Below, piece after piece: positions 1 to 11,926 of a stretch of 64,000 nucleotides of DNA (position 1 is its first letter; each line of letters starts with the position of its first letter). Below the pieces are notes generated by a model. It made no database searches. It was not told where the DNA came from and saw nothing but the letters and a program-made list of their open reading frames with translations. This stretch comes from Cesiribacter sp. SM1 (lineage in GTDB: Bacteria > Bacteroidota > Bacteroidia > Cytophagales > Cyclobacteriaceae): the NCBI RefSeq assembly GCF_020178975.1, contig NZ_JAHXBU010000008.1:1-64000 (forward strand), given 5' to 3'. Both the position numbers and the translations under genes were made by a program.

Positions 1-147
1 TCCCTTTTTACGGATTTTGAAGGGTATACCACCTTCCGTCCAACTGCTGATCATGAAACGCAACTGAAACTAATGCTTGATCAGGTCATTGCATGGTCTG
101 CTGCTTTAAAATCACTTCGGGAAGATAAGCTTGAGCAGGCTGTGTAG
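1..147 (+). CDS. C-terminal end of an NAD(P)H-dependent FMN reductase-like protein (partial)
   Basis: The reading frame is open from base 1 to the TAG at 145-147, giving the last 48 residues of a protein whose start lies outside the window. The tail (LFTDFEGYTTF, then LMLDQVIAWSAALK) resembles the end of the complete FMN reductase at 33747-34343, where a hydrophobic loop is followed by a helix of the type LNELFRWTKGMK. That family reduces flavins or quinones with NAD(P)H. A reductase next to YceI and an MhqD-like hydrolase would fit a quinone or electrophile stress cluster. The assignment rests on this short tail only. Confidence 0.45.
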   Translation, partial: SLFTDFEGYTTFRPTADHETQLKLMLDQVIAWSAALKSLREDKLEQAV

Positions 148-693
148 ATGCTTACCTGGATTCAGTAGTTGACAAATAAAGATTAAGAGCCTGAGCGAGA
201 TCATGTGGAGCAGTTCTTTGAGGATCTAATTCTGTTCTAAGCCGGAGACTACAATTTCAAACCTGACAAAGCTGAGGACAGTACGATATCAGATTCCTGA
301 CCTAGTTTATTTGAACCGAAGAGATTAGTGGATACGCGTGACTATATCAGGTTTGAATGATAGAAGCATATTGTAGCGTTTAGTTGCATCTTTATTAAAC
401 AGCGGTTGGTATATGCAAAGGCTGTGTGTCCGGTGGGTGTTGCGTAAAAGCTAACATTGTTCAGGACTTATATTTAGCTAAAACACAGACAGACCTTCAA
501 CTGATCTACAATAGCATTTATTCTATAACTTTTTGATAAGCTTCCAAGCAAATCATGCTTTCCTTATTGAATCGTGCAGTTGTACAACACAATCATGTAA
601 ACAGCCATTCCAAAAGCACGGGGTTTGTAAGACATTTGTATGGTAAGCTTTTATAAAATTATTTCTAACCCAATTAAATTAAACATTTACAGC
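148..693. other. Intergenic stretch without a confident gene
   Basis: No open frame of useful length is present. The frame continuing from the upstream stop has several in-frame stops separated by protein-like stretches (for example around 190-300, with DHVEQFFEDLILF and AGDYNFKPD either side of a stop). This could be a decayed gene, but no family is recognised. The last 60 bases before the YceI start are AT-rich and probably hold its promoter. Confidence 0.4.
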
Positions 694-1245
694 ATGAATA
701 CTACAGCTACGTTGACCACCACCAAATGGACCATTGATCCTGCTCATAGTGAAATCCAGTTTAAGGTAAAACACCTTATGATTACGACAGTTACAGGCAA
801 TTTTAAGGATTATGCCCTGGATGTTATTACCGAAGGAGAAGACTTCACAAAGACAACACAGATTGTTTTTACTGCCGATGTTAATTCAATTAATACCCAA
901 AATGAACAAAGGGACAATCACCTGAAATCGGATGACTTTTTTGATGCTATCAACCATGGTCAAATAAAGTTTATAGGTAAAAGATTAGAGACAGCAGGTT
1001 CTGATTATCAACTGCAGGGTGATTTAACCATCCGCGGCATCACCAAACCCATTACCCTGAAGGTAACATATCGCGGTGTTGCAGTAGATCCATGGGGACA
1101 AACAAAGGCCGGATTCAGCATTAAAGGAAAAATAAGCCGTAAAGAGTTTGGTTTAACCTGGGGAGTTGTAACCGAAGCTGGTCAGGTTGTGGTAGGCGAT
1201 GAGGTTAAGATCAATTGTGAAGTACAGCTAATCAAACAAGGATAA
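694..1245 (+). CDS. YceI family lipid-binding-fold protein (cytoplasmic form)
   Basis: This is a YceI-like protein of about 183 residues. The family folds as a lipocalin-like barrel that binds isoprenoid or amphipathic ligands. The opening TKWTIDPAHSEIQFKVKHL, the DNHLKSDDFFDA segment and LTIRGITKPITLKV are typical. The frame is open from 640, but the ATG at 694 (MNTTATLTTTKW) fits family length and has an AT-rich leader, so it was chosen. No signal peptide is seen, unlike the second copy at 16033. The next gene begins 5 bases after the stop, so the two are probably co-transcribed. The ligand is unknown. Confidence 0.85.
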   Translation: MNTTATLTTTKWTIDPAHSEIQFKVKHLMITTVTGNFKDYALDVITEGEDFTKTTQIVFTADVNSINTQNEQRDNHLKSDDFFDAINHGQIKFIGKRLETAGSDYQLQGDLTIRGITKPITLKVTYRGVAVDPWGQTKAGFSIKGKISRKEFGLTWGVVTEAGQVVVGDEVKINCEVQLIKQG

Positions 1246-1250
1246 TTGCT

Positions 1251-1892
1251 GTGGAATATCAACCCCTGAAATACATTTACCTACCCACGCATATGCCGGA
1301 AGCGCATACCCTGTTGTTGTTACATGCAGCAGGAGGCGATGAATGCAGTCTTTTACCACTTGCCAATGAATTTGGGCAGCGCCTGAATGTGCTAAGTGTG
1401 AGGGGTAATGTATTAGAGGGTGATATGTATCGGTTCTACCGGAGCATGGGCATGGGAATGTTCGATGAAAAGGACTTAGAATTCAGGACCCATGAGCTTG
1501 TTTACTTTTTGAAGAACCTCTCTAACAAGGAAGCTTTCGATGTAGAGAAAATTATAGCTTTAGGGTATTCTAATGGCGCTAATATCGCAGGGGGAATTCT
1601 CATGCTTTACCCTGACTTTCTGTCCGGAGCCATACTACTTAGACCAATGCAGACCATGCTGGAAAAATTAGATTTCAAATCAAGCCGTCAGCAACCTGTA
1701 TTCTTCAGCTCCGGAGAAGAAGATTCTACAGTTGATTCTCAGGCGACTGATCGATATGGTCAGCTACTCACGGTCAATGGCTTCCTGGTGAGCAGGTTAA
1801 ATTTACAGGTGGGGTATCAGTTAACCGGACATGATATCAAACTGGCGGTAAAATGGTATCAGTCAAGATTTGATCGCGTGTTCAAGATATAG
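1251..1892 (+). CDS. Alpha/beta hydrolase, phospholipase/carboxylesterase family (MhqD-like)
   Basis: A serine hydrolase of 213 residues with a GTG start 5 bases after the YceI stop. The strand-loop LLLLHAAGGDE supplies the oxyanion region, GYSNGA carries the nucleophile serine in a nucleophile elbow, and an Asp (GEEDSTV) and His (GHDI) near the C-terminus complete the triad. Size and motifs match the phospholipase/carboxylesterase family that includes MhqD, which in Firmicutes belongs to a hydroquinone-responsive regulon with reductases. YceI and a possible FMN reductase upstream suggest a similar detoxification role, which is inference. A downstream ATG at 1291 is an alternative start. Confidence 0.8.
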   Translation: MEYQPLKYIYLPTHMPEAHTLLLLHAAGGDECSLLPLANEFGQRLNVLSVRGNVLEGDMYRFYRSMGMGMFDEKDLEFRTHELVYFLKNLSNKEAFDVEKIIALGYSNGANIAGGILMLYPDFLSGAILLRPMQTMLEKLDFKSSRQQPVFFSSGEEDSTVDSQATDRYGQLLTVNGFLVSRLNLQVGYQLTGHDIKLAVKWYQSRFDRVFKI

Positions 1893-4780
<2,888 letters not shown>

Positions 4781-4784
<4 letters not shown>

Positions 4785-5773
4785 AAGAGCGAGTGCTGAT
4801 AACCGGGGCGAACGGATTTATAGGCAGTCATCTGGTAGAGGCAGCACTGCAGGCAGGCTTTGAGGTTTTTGCCGGAATACGTCCGGGTTGCGACATGGGG
4901 CATTTGGGTGCATATACGCTGCAGTATACCTTTCTGAACTATTTTGATGTTGCCGATTTGCAGGAAGAACTGGAGGAAAAACAGTACCACTACATCATAC
5001 ATGCCGCGGGTACCACTAAGTCACGGAGTGAAGCAGCCTATAGCAGGATAAATGCAGAGTACACCAAAAACCTGGGAATAGCTGCTGTTTCTGCGAAAAT
5101 TCCCCTGAAGAAATTTGTGTTTATCAGCAGCCTGGCTGCACTGGGTCCAACATTAACTCCCCATGGGGCTCCAATCGATGAACAAAGCGTAGCAAAACCT
5201 TTAACAGCGTATGGCAGAAGCAAGCTGCTTGCAGAAAAATACCTGTCAAAATTAGAAAATCTCCCCTTAGTGGTATTAAGACCCACTGCTGTGTACGGAC
5301 CAGGGGAGAAGGATATATTCATCCTTTTAAAGACTTTAAACTGTGGACTTGATCTGCATATTGGTAAGGGAGCGCAGCGGCTAAGCTTTGTGTATGTGAA
5401 AGACCTGGCAAGGGTGGTCATCCATGCTTTAGGGTCTAAAGGACAACAGGAAATTTATAACGTCTCAGATGGCAACTGCTACGACCGCTATGCCCTTGCA
5501 GACTATGTTCTCCGCATTCTTGACAAAAGAGCCATTCGCTTACACCTGCCAGTAGGGTTGGTGAGGATAATTGCAAAGGTTATGGAAAAAGTTTATCGAC
5601 AGGGCAGCAGCTTGCCTGCCCTTAATGAAGAAAAGCTGTGTGAACTCACGGCGATGAACTGGTGCTGCAGTATTGATCACATCCGTAAGTCACTTGGTTT
5701 CAATCCTAGCTATAATCTGGAAAAGGGTCTTGTGCATACCCTTCGCTGGTACAAAGAAAACAACTGGTTATAA
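4781..5773 (+). CDS. NAD-dependent epimerase/dehydratase family protein, probable ceramide reductase (CerR)
   Basis: An extended short-chain dehydrogenase of 330 residues. A Rossmann motif (GANGFIGSHL, residues about 7-16), the FISSLAALGP serine and the YGRSK catalytic Tyr/Lys pair are intact, followed by the RPTAVYGPGE segment. In bacteria the ketone of oxidised ceramide is reduced after acylation by an enzyme of this family. The gene overlaps the ceramide synthase stop by 4 bases (ATGA) and completes the SPT-bCerS-CerR trio. A sugar epimerase role is possible from fold alone but less likely given position. Confidence 0.75.
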
Positions 5774-5795
5774 GGTATAACAATCAAATAAAATT

Positions 5796-7121
5796 ATGGA
5801 ACATCAGGTAAAAAGTGCTAGTGGGCGCTTAGGAATCTTGCTCCCGGGCATGGGAGCAGTAGCCACCACGTTCATTGCAGGGGTTGAGGCTATAAAAAGA
5901 GGCATCTCACAGCCCATTGGGTCCCTCACACAAATGGGGAACATTCGAATTGGGAAACGAACAGAAAATCTTAATCCGCTAATCAAGGATTTTGTGCCTC
6001 TGGCAAATCTGAATGACATTGTGTTTGGTGGCTGGGATTTGTATGACGATAACGTTTTTAAATCGGCAGTAAATGCCGAAGTGCTTGAGCCTGGCCTGCT
6101 ATATGCCATAAGATCTGAACTGGAGGCCATCAAGCCTATGAAAGCAGTTTTCGATAAGGCTTATGTCAAAAATCTGAAAGGTACACATGTAAAAGAGGCT
6201 GCCAGTAAATATGATCTGGCCCTGGCGCTGATGGACGACATGCGCACTTTCCAGGAGGAGCGGGGATGCGACCGTTTAGTAGTGGTGTGGTGCGGTTCTA
6301 CAGAGGTGTACACCGAAACAAGTGAGGTACATGCCACGCTTGCAAATTTTGAGCATGGCCTGCTGAACAATGATCCACGCATTGCTCCCAGTATGATATA
6401 CGCCTATGCTGCCCTGCGGCTGGGGGTACCGTTTGCCAATGGAGCACCTAACCTTACGGTTGATATTCCGGCCCTTGTGGAGCTGGCAAAGAAAAATGGA
6501 GTGGCCATATCCGGCAAAGACTTTAAAACCGGCCAGACACTTATGAAAACAATTCTGGCACCAGGTCTTCAAGCCAGAGCACTGGGAATTAGGGGGTGGT
6601 TCTCTTCTAACATCCTGGGCAACCGCGACGGTCTGGTACTGGATGATCCGGATAACTTCAAAACCAAAGAAGTTTCAAAACTAGGCGTGCTGGAAGACAT
6701 TCTGCGCCCGGAAAATAACCCTGAGCTGTACGGGAACATTTACCACAAAGTACGCATCAACTACTATCCTCCTCACGGCGATAACAAAGAGAGCTGGGAC
6801 AACATAGACATCTACGGCTGGCTTGGCTACCAGATGCAGATCAAGATCAACTTCCTCTGTCGTGACTCTATCCTGGCAGCTCCCATTGTTCTAGACCTGG
6901 CACTCTTTACAGACCTGGCGCAACGGGCAGGGATGACTGGCATCCAGGAGTGGCTCTCATTCTACTATAAGTCCCCCCAAACAGCAGAAGGCCTGCGGCC
7001 GGAGCACGATATCTTCAAACAGCTCATCAAGCTACAGAACACTCTGCGCCATATGATGGGTGAGGACCTGATCACTCATCTGGGACTGGACTATTATCAG
7101 GAACTGGTAGAAGGGCTTTAG
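5796..7121 (+). CDS. ino1: Inositol-3-phosphate synthase
   Basis: A protein of 441 residues of the myo-inositol-1-phosphate synthase family, which uses tightly bound NAD to convert glucose 6-phosphate to inositol 3-phosphate. The N-terminal nucleotide-binding segment LGILLPGMGAVATTFIAGV, the central VVWCGSTEVY and the downstream segment NILGNRDGLVLDDP are family hallmarks. It lies 22 bases after the ceramide reductase and 10 bases before the PgpA-like gene. It supplies the head group for phosphatidylinositol, and by extension inositol sphingolipids, made by the later genes of the operon. Confidence 0.92.
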   Translation: MEHQVKSASGRLGILLPGMGAVATTFIAGVEAIKRGISQPIGSLTQMGNIRIGKRTENLNPLIKDFVPLANLNDIVFGGWDLYDDNVFKSAVNAEVLEPGLLYAIRSELEAIKPMKAVFDKAYVKNLKGTHVKEAASKYDLALALMDDMRTFQEERGCDRLVVVWCGSTEVYTETSEVHATLANFEHGLLNNDPRIAPSMIYAYAALRLGVPFANGAPNLTVDIPALVELAKKNGVAISGKDFKTGQTLMKTILAPGLQARALGIRGWFSSNILGNRDGLVLDDPDNFKTKEVSKLGVLEDILRPENNPELYGNIYHKVRINYYPPHGDNKESWDNIDIYGWLGYQMQIKINFLCRDSILAAPIVLDLALFTDLAQRAGMTGIQEWLSFYYKSPQTAEGLRPEHDIFKQLIKLQNTLRHMMGEDLITHLGLDYYQELVEGL

Positions 7122-7131
7122 GCAAAGTACC

Positions 7132-7593
7132 ATGATCAGGGTACATAAACTAATATCCACCAGTCTTGGTATAGGCTACATAGGTAAAGGAGGAGGTACC
7201 GTTGCTGCGGCTGCTACCTGCCTGTGCTGGTACCTTGCCAGTGAGGCTGGTGGAGAAAGGTTTGAGTTTTGGTCACCCTTCCTGGTGGTGGTGCTGTCAG
7301 GAGTGGGCGTTTGGTCTGCCAGCGCAGTGGAACCTCATTGGGGTAAGGACAACAATAAGGTAGTGATTGATGAGGTGTCGGGTATGTGCATTGGCCTGTT
7401 ATTTATACCCCATTGCCTTACCTATACAATGCTGGCACTACTCGTTTTCAGGTATTTTGATATCATCAAGCCCCTCTACATCAAAGATCTCGAGTACCTG
7501 AAAGGGGGCTGGGGAGTGATGTTGGACGACATCGCCGCAGGCATCTATACGAATGTCGTACTGCACCTGATGATGCTCTTCTCTGAGCTATGA
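7132..7593 (+). CDS. PgpA-like phosphatase, probable phosphatidylinositol-phosphate phosphatase
   Basis: An integral membrane protein of 153 residues of the phosphatidylglycerophosphatase A family. Conserved features include GKGGGTVAAA near the N-terminus, the acidic DEVSG segment, FRYFDIIKP and GGWGVMLDDIAAG. In an inositol lipid cluster the likely substrate is phosphatidylinositol phosphate made by the CDP-alcohol phosphatidyltransferase, giving phosphatidylinositol. The characterised Bacteroides inositol lipid locus has the same gene combination. A conventional phosphatidylglycerophosphatase role remains possible. It overlaps the GtrA gene by 4 bases (ATGA). Confidence 0.8.
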   Translation: MIRVHKLISTSLGIGYIGKGGGTVAAAATCLCWYLASEAGGERFEFWSPFLVVVLSGVGVWSASAVEPHWGKDNNKVVIDEVSGMCIGLLFIPHCLTYTMLALLVFRYFDIIKPLYIKDLEYLKGGWGVMLDDIAAGIYTNVVLHLMMLFSEL

Positions 7594-7964
7594 TGGTAAC
7601 CTTACTGAAAGCGCAGACAGCCTCTTTGGTAGCCTCAGGTGTTGATTTCCTGCTAACGCTGTTGTTGGTGGAACTAATTGGAGGATGGTACCTGCTGGGA
7701 GCTGCAGCAGGTACCTTTTTAGGTGGCTTTACACATTTTACAATGAGCAGAAGCTGGGTTTATGGTGCAAGGAAGAACAGGGCAACTCCGCAGCTCTTAA
7801 GGTACCTGCTGATCTGGAACGGCAGCATGATGCTGAATATCACAGGTGTGTTTATCCTAACGGATATGCTTGGGTTTCAATACCTCATTTCCAAAGTATC
7901 TACCTCCTTACTTGTCGGTTTTTTTTACAACTACCTATTTCATAAAAAGTATGTATTCAGGTGA
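7590..7964 (+). CDS. GtrA-like small membrane protein
   Basis: A protein of 124 residues with four predicted membrane helices and the GtrA pattern: ASGVDFLLTLLLVEL, GTFLGGFTHFTMSRSWVY and a basic C-terminal YLFHKKYVFR. GtrA proteins are usually linked to moving polyprenyl-linked sugars across the inner membrane. Translational overlap with genes on both sides puts it firmly in the inositol-sphingolipid operon, where a lipid flippase role is an inference. No catalytic residues are evident. Confidence 0.8.
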   Translation: MMVTLLKAQTASLVASGVDFLLTLLLVELIGGWYLLGAAAGTFLGGFTHFTMSRSWVYGARKNRATPQLLRYLLIWNGSMMLNITGVFILTDMLGFQYLISKVSTSLLVGFFYNYLFHKKYVFR

Positions 7965-10569
7965 GCCTACACCCATCTTAAGGATCAACGCATTTGTTGG
8001 CACCCTACTGATGATTGTCTTTGGATTTTTTCCAGGTAAGGGAGAGGCACAGGAGCTAACACCTGCCAAAACAATTATCAGAGGGGTTGTTACAGATGCC
8101 GTTACGCACGAGCCTTTAACCGGAGTGCTGGTAATTTTTCCTGGTACCAGCAACGGTACAACAACAGATGCAGAAGGTGAATTTGCCCTGGAGACAAAGG
8201 AGGCTTACGCTGCAATACAAATCAGATTCCTGGGCTACAAAACCATTGACATTCCTGTACAAGCAGGGCAAGTGCAGGAACTAAAGTTAAAAATGCAGGC
8301 AGTAAACGAGCAGCTGGAGGAAGTGGTAATTGTGGCTTCTAAACGAAGAGAAAGATACCGGAATCAAAACAACCCAGCCGTAGACCTTATCCGGCTGGTG
8401 GTAGCCAATAAAGCAAAAAACCGGGCGGAACAGTATGATTTTGTGCAATACGAGCAGTACGAGAAGATGCAGCTGTCCCTGGTGAACACTCCGGAAAAAA
8501 TCAGGAAAAACTTCTTTTTGCGACGGTATGATTTTTTGGCCACCAGCCTGGACACTACTGTTGTGAGGGGTAAAGCAGCGATTCCGTTTTACTTAAACGA
8601 AGTCATCAGTATGCATTACCTACGGAAATCTCCTAAAAGCCGGAAAAAAGTTATCAGGGCAGAAAAGAGGGTAGACTTTGGAACCTTCGTAAACAACCAG
8701 GGGATGCTGGCCTACATGAAGCACGTTTACCAGGATATCGACATCTATGATAATAACATTACCATCGTCACAAACCAGTTCTTAAGCCCGATTGCAGATC
8801 TGGCGCCCACTTTCTACAGGTTTTACTTAACTGATACGATAAATACTGCAGATGGCAGGAGATTAACGGAACTCTCTTTCGAACCCCGTAATCCCGCTGC
8901 CTTTATGTTCACCGGCAGAATATACATCAGCCAGGATGGCAATTATGCGGTGCAAAAGGCAGAACTGTATGTAGGGAAAACGGTGGCTGTTAACTGGATC
9001 CGAAATCTAAAGATCGCTCTTGATTTTGAACAAAGTGGAAATGGCAGATACCATCTGATTAAAAGTGATCTTCGCACCGATTTTGCCATAAGCCAGGGAA
9101 GTGATGGTGGCTTCTGGGGAAGAAGAGTAGTTTCTTATAGGAACTTTACTATCAACCAGCCACATCCAGAAAGCTGGTATCAGGAAGAGGAAGTGCAGGC
9201 ACATGAAAATACTGAGGAAAAAGATAGCAGCTTCTGGAAGTTAAGCCGTCATGATACCTTATCTGTGGCAGAGGCAAATACCTATACAAACATTGAAAAG
9301 TTAGCAGGTCAGGCGTCTTTCCGAAGAACCATGGACTGGGCCACAGCCTTACTGGCAGGTTATAAAAGCGCTGGCCCAAATATTGAAATAGGCCCTTTGA
9401 ATACCTTTTACAGTTTTAACCCGGTAGAAGGCTTTCGCCTAAGGCTGGGAGGACGTACTACTCCTGAATTCAGTAACAAGCTAGGTTTGGAAACCTACAT
9501 AGCCCATGGTTTTAGGGATAGAAAATGGAAATACTATCTGGGCGGCACCTATTCTTTCAGCGATCGATCCATATATGAGTTTCCAATCGTGGCCATAAAA
9601 GCCAGTTATCAAAAGGATACCAAAATTCCAGGGCAGGAATTACAGTTTGTACAGGAGGATAATTTTCTGCTCTCCTTTAAAAGGGGTGAAAATGATAAAT
9701 GGCTTTACAACGAGATCTATACACTGGATTACCTGCATGAGTTTAGGAATCATTTCTCCTATAAGATTGGCCTCAAACACTGGCGGCAGACACCGGCCGG
9801 ATCCTTGCAGTACAAGAGTGCTGCAACTGCCGCAGAAGAAGGCCCGCCTCTGCCTGAGGTGCAAGAACTGACCACAACAGAGGTAGTGCTCGAGCTTCGC
9901 TGGGCACCTCATGAGGAATTCTTGCAGGGTAAAATATACAGAACGCCTATCCGTAACCGCTATCCAGTTTTCATCCTTCGTGCTAGCTCGGGTATAGATG
10001 GCTTTTTGTACGGCAAGCATGGATACCAGAATTTAGGTCTGAATATCTTCAAGCGCTTCTACTTATCTCAGTTGGGATATGCTGATGTGGTGGGTGAAGC
10101 TGGTTACACTTTCGGACAGGTATCTTTTCCCCTGTTAACCATTCACAGGGCAAATCAGACTTATGCCTACCAGTTGCAGTCATACAACCTGATGAATTTT
10201 CTGGAGTTTATCAGCGACCAGTATGCCAGTATCCACATAGACTACACCTTCAACGGCTTTCTGTTTAACAAGATTCCAATCATCAAAAAGCTAAAGCTAC
10301 GGGAATATATAACCTTCAAAGCCCTGTGGGGAAGCCTGCGCCAGGAAAGCCTGCCGCAGAATAATCCCGAACTACTCCGGTTTCCCGTTGATGACAGCGG
10401 AATAGCCCTTACCCACACCCTCGGCAGGGAGCCTTATATAGAGGCAAGTGTGGGCATAGGCAATATTTTCAGGGTCTTTAGAATAGATGTGGTGAAGCGA
10501 TTCACTTACCTGGAAAATCCCAATGTACCAGACATTGGTATAAGAGGCCGATTCAAACTGGATTTTTAA
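7951..10569 (+). CDS. DUF5686 outer membrane protein with N-terminal carboxypeptidase-regulatory-like domain
   Basis: A protein of 872 residues. The ATG at 7951 gives a signal peptide (hydrophobic LLMIVFGFF, cleavage near GEAQ) and overlaps the GtrA stop by 14 bases. An earlier in-frame start at 7870 would lack a proper signal. Residues about 30-110 form a beta-sandwich (IRGVVTDAVTHEPLTGVLV) of the kind found on TonB-dependent receptors. The rest matches DUF5686, with alternating beta-strands ending in the aromatic RGRFKLDF expected of an outer membrane barrel. The function of DUF5686 is not known. Sitting inside a lipid operon, it may help place or sense the lipids at the outer membrane. Confidence 0.8.
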   Translation: MYSGEPTPILRINAFVGTLLMIVFGFFPGKGEAQELTPAKTIIRGVVTDAVTHEPLTGVLVIFPGTSNGTTTDAEGEFALETKEAYAAIQIRFLGYKTIDIPVQAGQVQELKLKMQAVNEQLEEVVIVASKRRERYRNQNNPAVDLIRLVVANKAKNRAEQYDFVQYEQYEKMQLSLVNTPEKIRKNFFLRRYDFLATSLDTTVVRGKAAIPFYLNEVISMHYLRKSPKSRKKVIRAEKRVDFGTFVNNQGMLAYMKHVYQDIDIYDNNITIVTNQFLSPIADLAPTFYRFYLTDTINTADGRRLTELSFEPRNPAAFMFTGRIYISQDGNYAVQKAELYVGKTVAVNWIRNLKIALDFEQSGNGRYHLIKSDLRTDFAISQGSDGGFWGRRVVSYRNFTINQPHPESWYQEEEVQAHENTEEKDSSFWKLSRHDTLSVAEANTYTNIEKLAGQASFRRTMDWATALLAGYKSAGPNIEIGPLNTFYSFNPVEGFRLRLGGRTTPEFSNKLGLETYIAHGFRDRKWKYYLGGTYSFSDRSIYEFPIVAIKASYQKDTKIPGQELQFVQEDNFLLSFKRGENDKWLYNEIYTLDYLHEFRNHFSYKIGLKHWRQTPAGSLQYKSAATAAEEGPPLPEVQELTTTEVVLELRWAPHEEFLQGKIYRTPIRNRYPVFILRASSGIDGFLYGKHGYQNLGLNIFKRFYLSQLGYADVVGEAGYTFGQVSFPLLTIHRANQTYAYQLQSYNLMNFLEFISDQYASIHIDYTFNGFLFNKIPIIKKLKLREYITFKALWGSLRQESLPQNNPELLRFPVDDSGIALTHTLGREPYIEASVGIGNIFRVFRIDVVKRFTYLENPNVPDIGIRGRFKLDF

Positions 10570-10576
10570 TTTATAT

Positions 10577-10584
10577 AAAGGAGG
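10577..10584 (+). promoter_or_regulatory. Strong Shine-Dalgarno site
   Basis: The sequence AAAGGAGG ends 4 bases before the ATG at 10589 and is perfectly complementary to the 16S anti-Shine-Dalgarno core. Most genes in this window have AT-rich leaders instead, so this site stands out and fixes the start of the CDP-alcohol phosphatidyltransferase. Confidence 0.7.
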
Positions 10585-10588
10585 ATAT

Positions 10589-11305
10589 ATGTTTCATTAC
10601 GTTTTAAGAAACACACTACAGCAGCTTATTTACAAAGTAATCAATCCCTTTGTGCTTGTTCTGATCAGGATAGGTGTTACACCCAATGCTGTTACCACCG
10701 TTGGCTTAATTCTGAACATTGGTGTAGCCGCCATTTTTATCGTAGGCGGAGAAACCAGCAACAGGGGAGAGCTGGAATATGTAGGTTGGGCAGGTGCGCT
10801 GGTCCTTTTTGCCGGCATCTTTGATATGCTTGATGGCCAGGTGGCACGCCTTGGTAAAGGAGCTTCTACCTATGGTGCTTTGTTTGACTCTGTGCTTGAC
10901 AGGTACAGTGAACTGATTATGTTCATGGGCATTTGTTATTACCTGATTGCCCACCATTACCTGCTTAGTTCGCTGTTTGCTTTTGTTGCTTTGATTGGTT
11001 CCATGATGGTTAGCTACACCCGGGCACGTGCAGAAGGATTAGGCATTGAAACCAAGGGAGGTTTGATGCAGCGCCCTGAAAGGGTGGTACTGATTGGTAT
11101 ATCTGCAATCAGCTGTGGGGTGGTTGCCTCTGTCATAGGAGGGGACTATAAGCTCTTTCTACCAGGCCTGCCTTACCACGTCTTTGAAACCATGACGGTG
11201 TTCACTTTTCCGATATCCATCATGGCAGTGCTCACCAATGTTACAGCCTATAACAGGCTGGTGGGTGCCAGAAAAGTTTTGGCAAGAAAAGAAGCTAAGG
11301 TGTAA
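10589..11305 (+). CDS. CDP-alcohol phosphatidyltransferase, probable phosphatidylinositol-phosphate synthase
   Basis: A membrane enzyme of 238 residues with the full CDP-alcohol phosphotransferase signature DG-x2-AR-x8-G-x3-D-x3-D at Asp82, Gly83, Ala86, Arg87, Gly96, Asp100 and Asp104. The family joins CDP-diacylglycerol to an alcohol. Downstream of an inositol-3-phosphate synthase and with a PgpA-like phosphatase in the same operon, the acceptor is most likely inositol phosphate, giving phosphatidylinositol phosphate. Specificity cannot be proved from sequence, and phosphatidylglycerophosphate synthase is the main alternative. Confidence 0.85.
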   Translation: MFHYVLRNTLQQLIYKVINPFVLVLIRIGVTPNAVTTVGLILNIGVAAIFIVGGETSNRGELEYVGWAGALVLFAGIFDMLDGQVARLGKGASTYGALFDSVLDRYSELIMFMGICYYLIAHHYLLSSLFAFVALIGSMMVSYTRARAEGLGIETKGGLMQRPERVVLIGISAISCGVVASVIGGDYKLFLPGLPYHVFETMTVFTFPISIMAVLTNVTAYNRLVGARKVLARKEAKV

Positions 11306-11320
11306 TAAGCAGGAGCAGCT

Positions 11321-11884
11321 GTGAGAACTTTACTGATTTTAGGATTAGTGGTGCAGAGTATTGGCGCACTGTCGGGCTTCATTAAAGGAGCTACGGAAAA
11401 CGTTGAGCTAAGTGCACAGGATAGTTTCCCGGTGCCTGTGGGAAATCCAGACATGTTGTTTTACCTGCAGCGGGATCCCAATATAAATACCATTGTTTAT
11501 GAATTAAACCTGGACCAGGAGGGAAACCTGATTGAGAAGGAGCCTATCCATGTGTTTTGGATCCGGTATGCAGAGGGTGGCGAAAGGGAGGAACTCAATT
11601 ATATGCAGCGAAAGCTGGCTTATGGTGTAAAGTCCAGGAGGCTTGATAAAGAAAACTTTGCTATAAGGTTTAACAGCTATTCAAAGCTAGACCTTTCTCT
11701 TGAAAAGTCCGGGAATGGCAGCTACCATGTTTACACCCTCATTAACCAGAAAAAGGCAGTATTAGAACGCATTTTTGTGGGCATAGAGGGAGGTGGATTT
11801 CTGGTTCCTAACATTACTTATGTAGAATTAAGTGGTCGGGAAATAGCAACTGGAAAAAAGCTCGTTAGCCGTTTTAAGCCCTGA
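11321..11884 (+). CDS. DUF4833 domain protein
   Basis: A protein of 187 residues beginning at a GTG preceded by CAGGAG. It has a hydrophobic N-terminus (possible signal or anchor, residues 1-20) and the DUF4833 core (LFYLQRDPNINTIVYELNL, HVFWIRYAEGG, GGGFLVPNITYVEL). No enzymatic function is established for the family to my knowledge. It lies 15 bases after the phosphatidyltransferase, and the association of DUF4833 with inositol-lipid genes suggests a periplasmic accessory role. Confidence 0.8.
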   Translation: MRTLLILGLVVQSIGALSGFIKGATENVELSAQDSFPVPVGNPDMLFYLQRDPNINTIVYELNLDQEGNLIEKEPIHVFWIRYAEGGEREELNYMQRKLAYGVKSRRLDKENFAIRFNSYSKLDLSLEKSGNGSYHVYTLINQKKAVLERIFVGIEGGGFLVPNITYVELSGREIATGKKLVSRFKP

Positions 11885-11926
11885 ATATTTGATTAATTCT
11901 TATTGATCAGATTATTTTTTTCAATC

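Noticed and set aside
7685-7945. Open frame of 86 codons overlapping the GtrA gene in another frame
   Set aside because: It lies entirely within the well-supported GtrA coding region and shows no family features.
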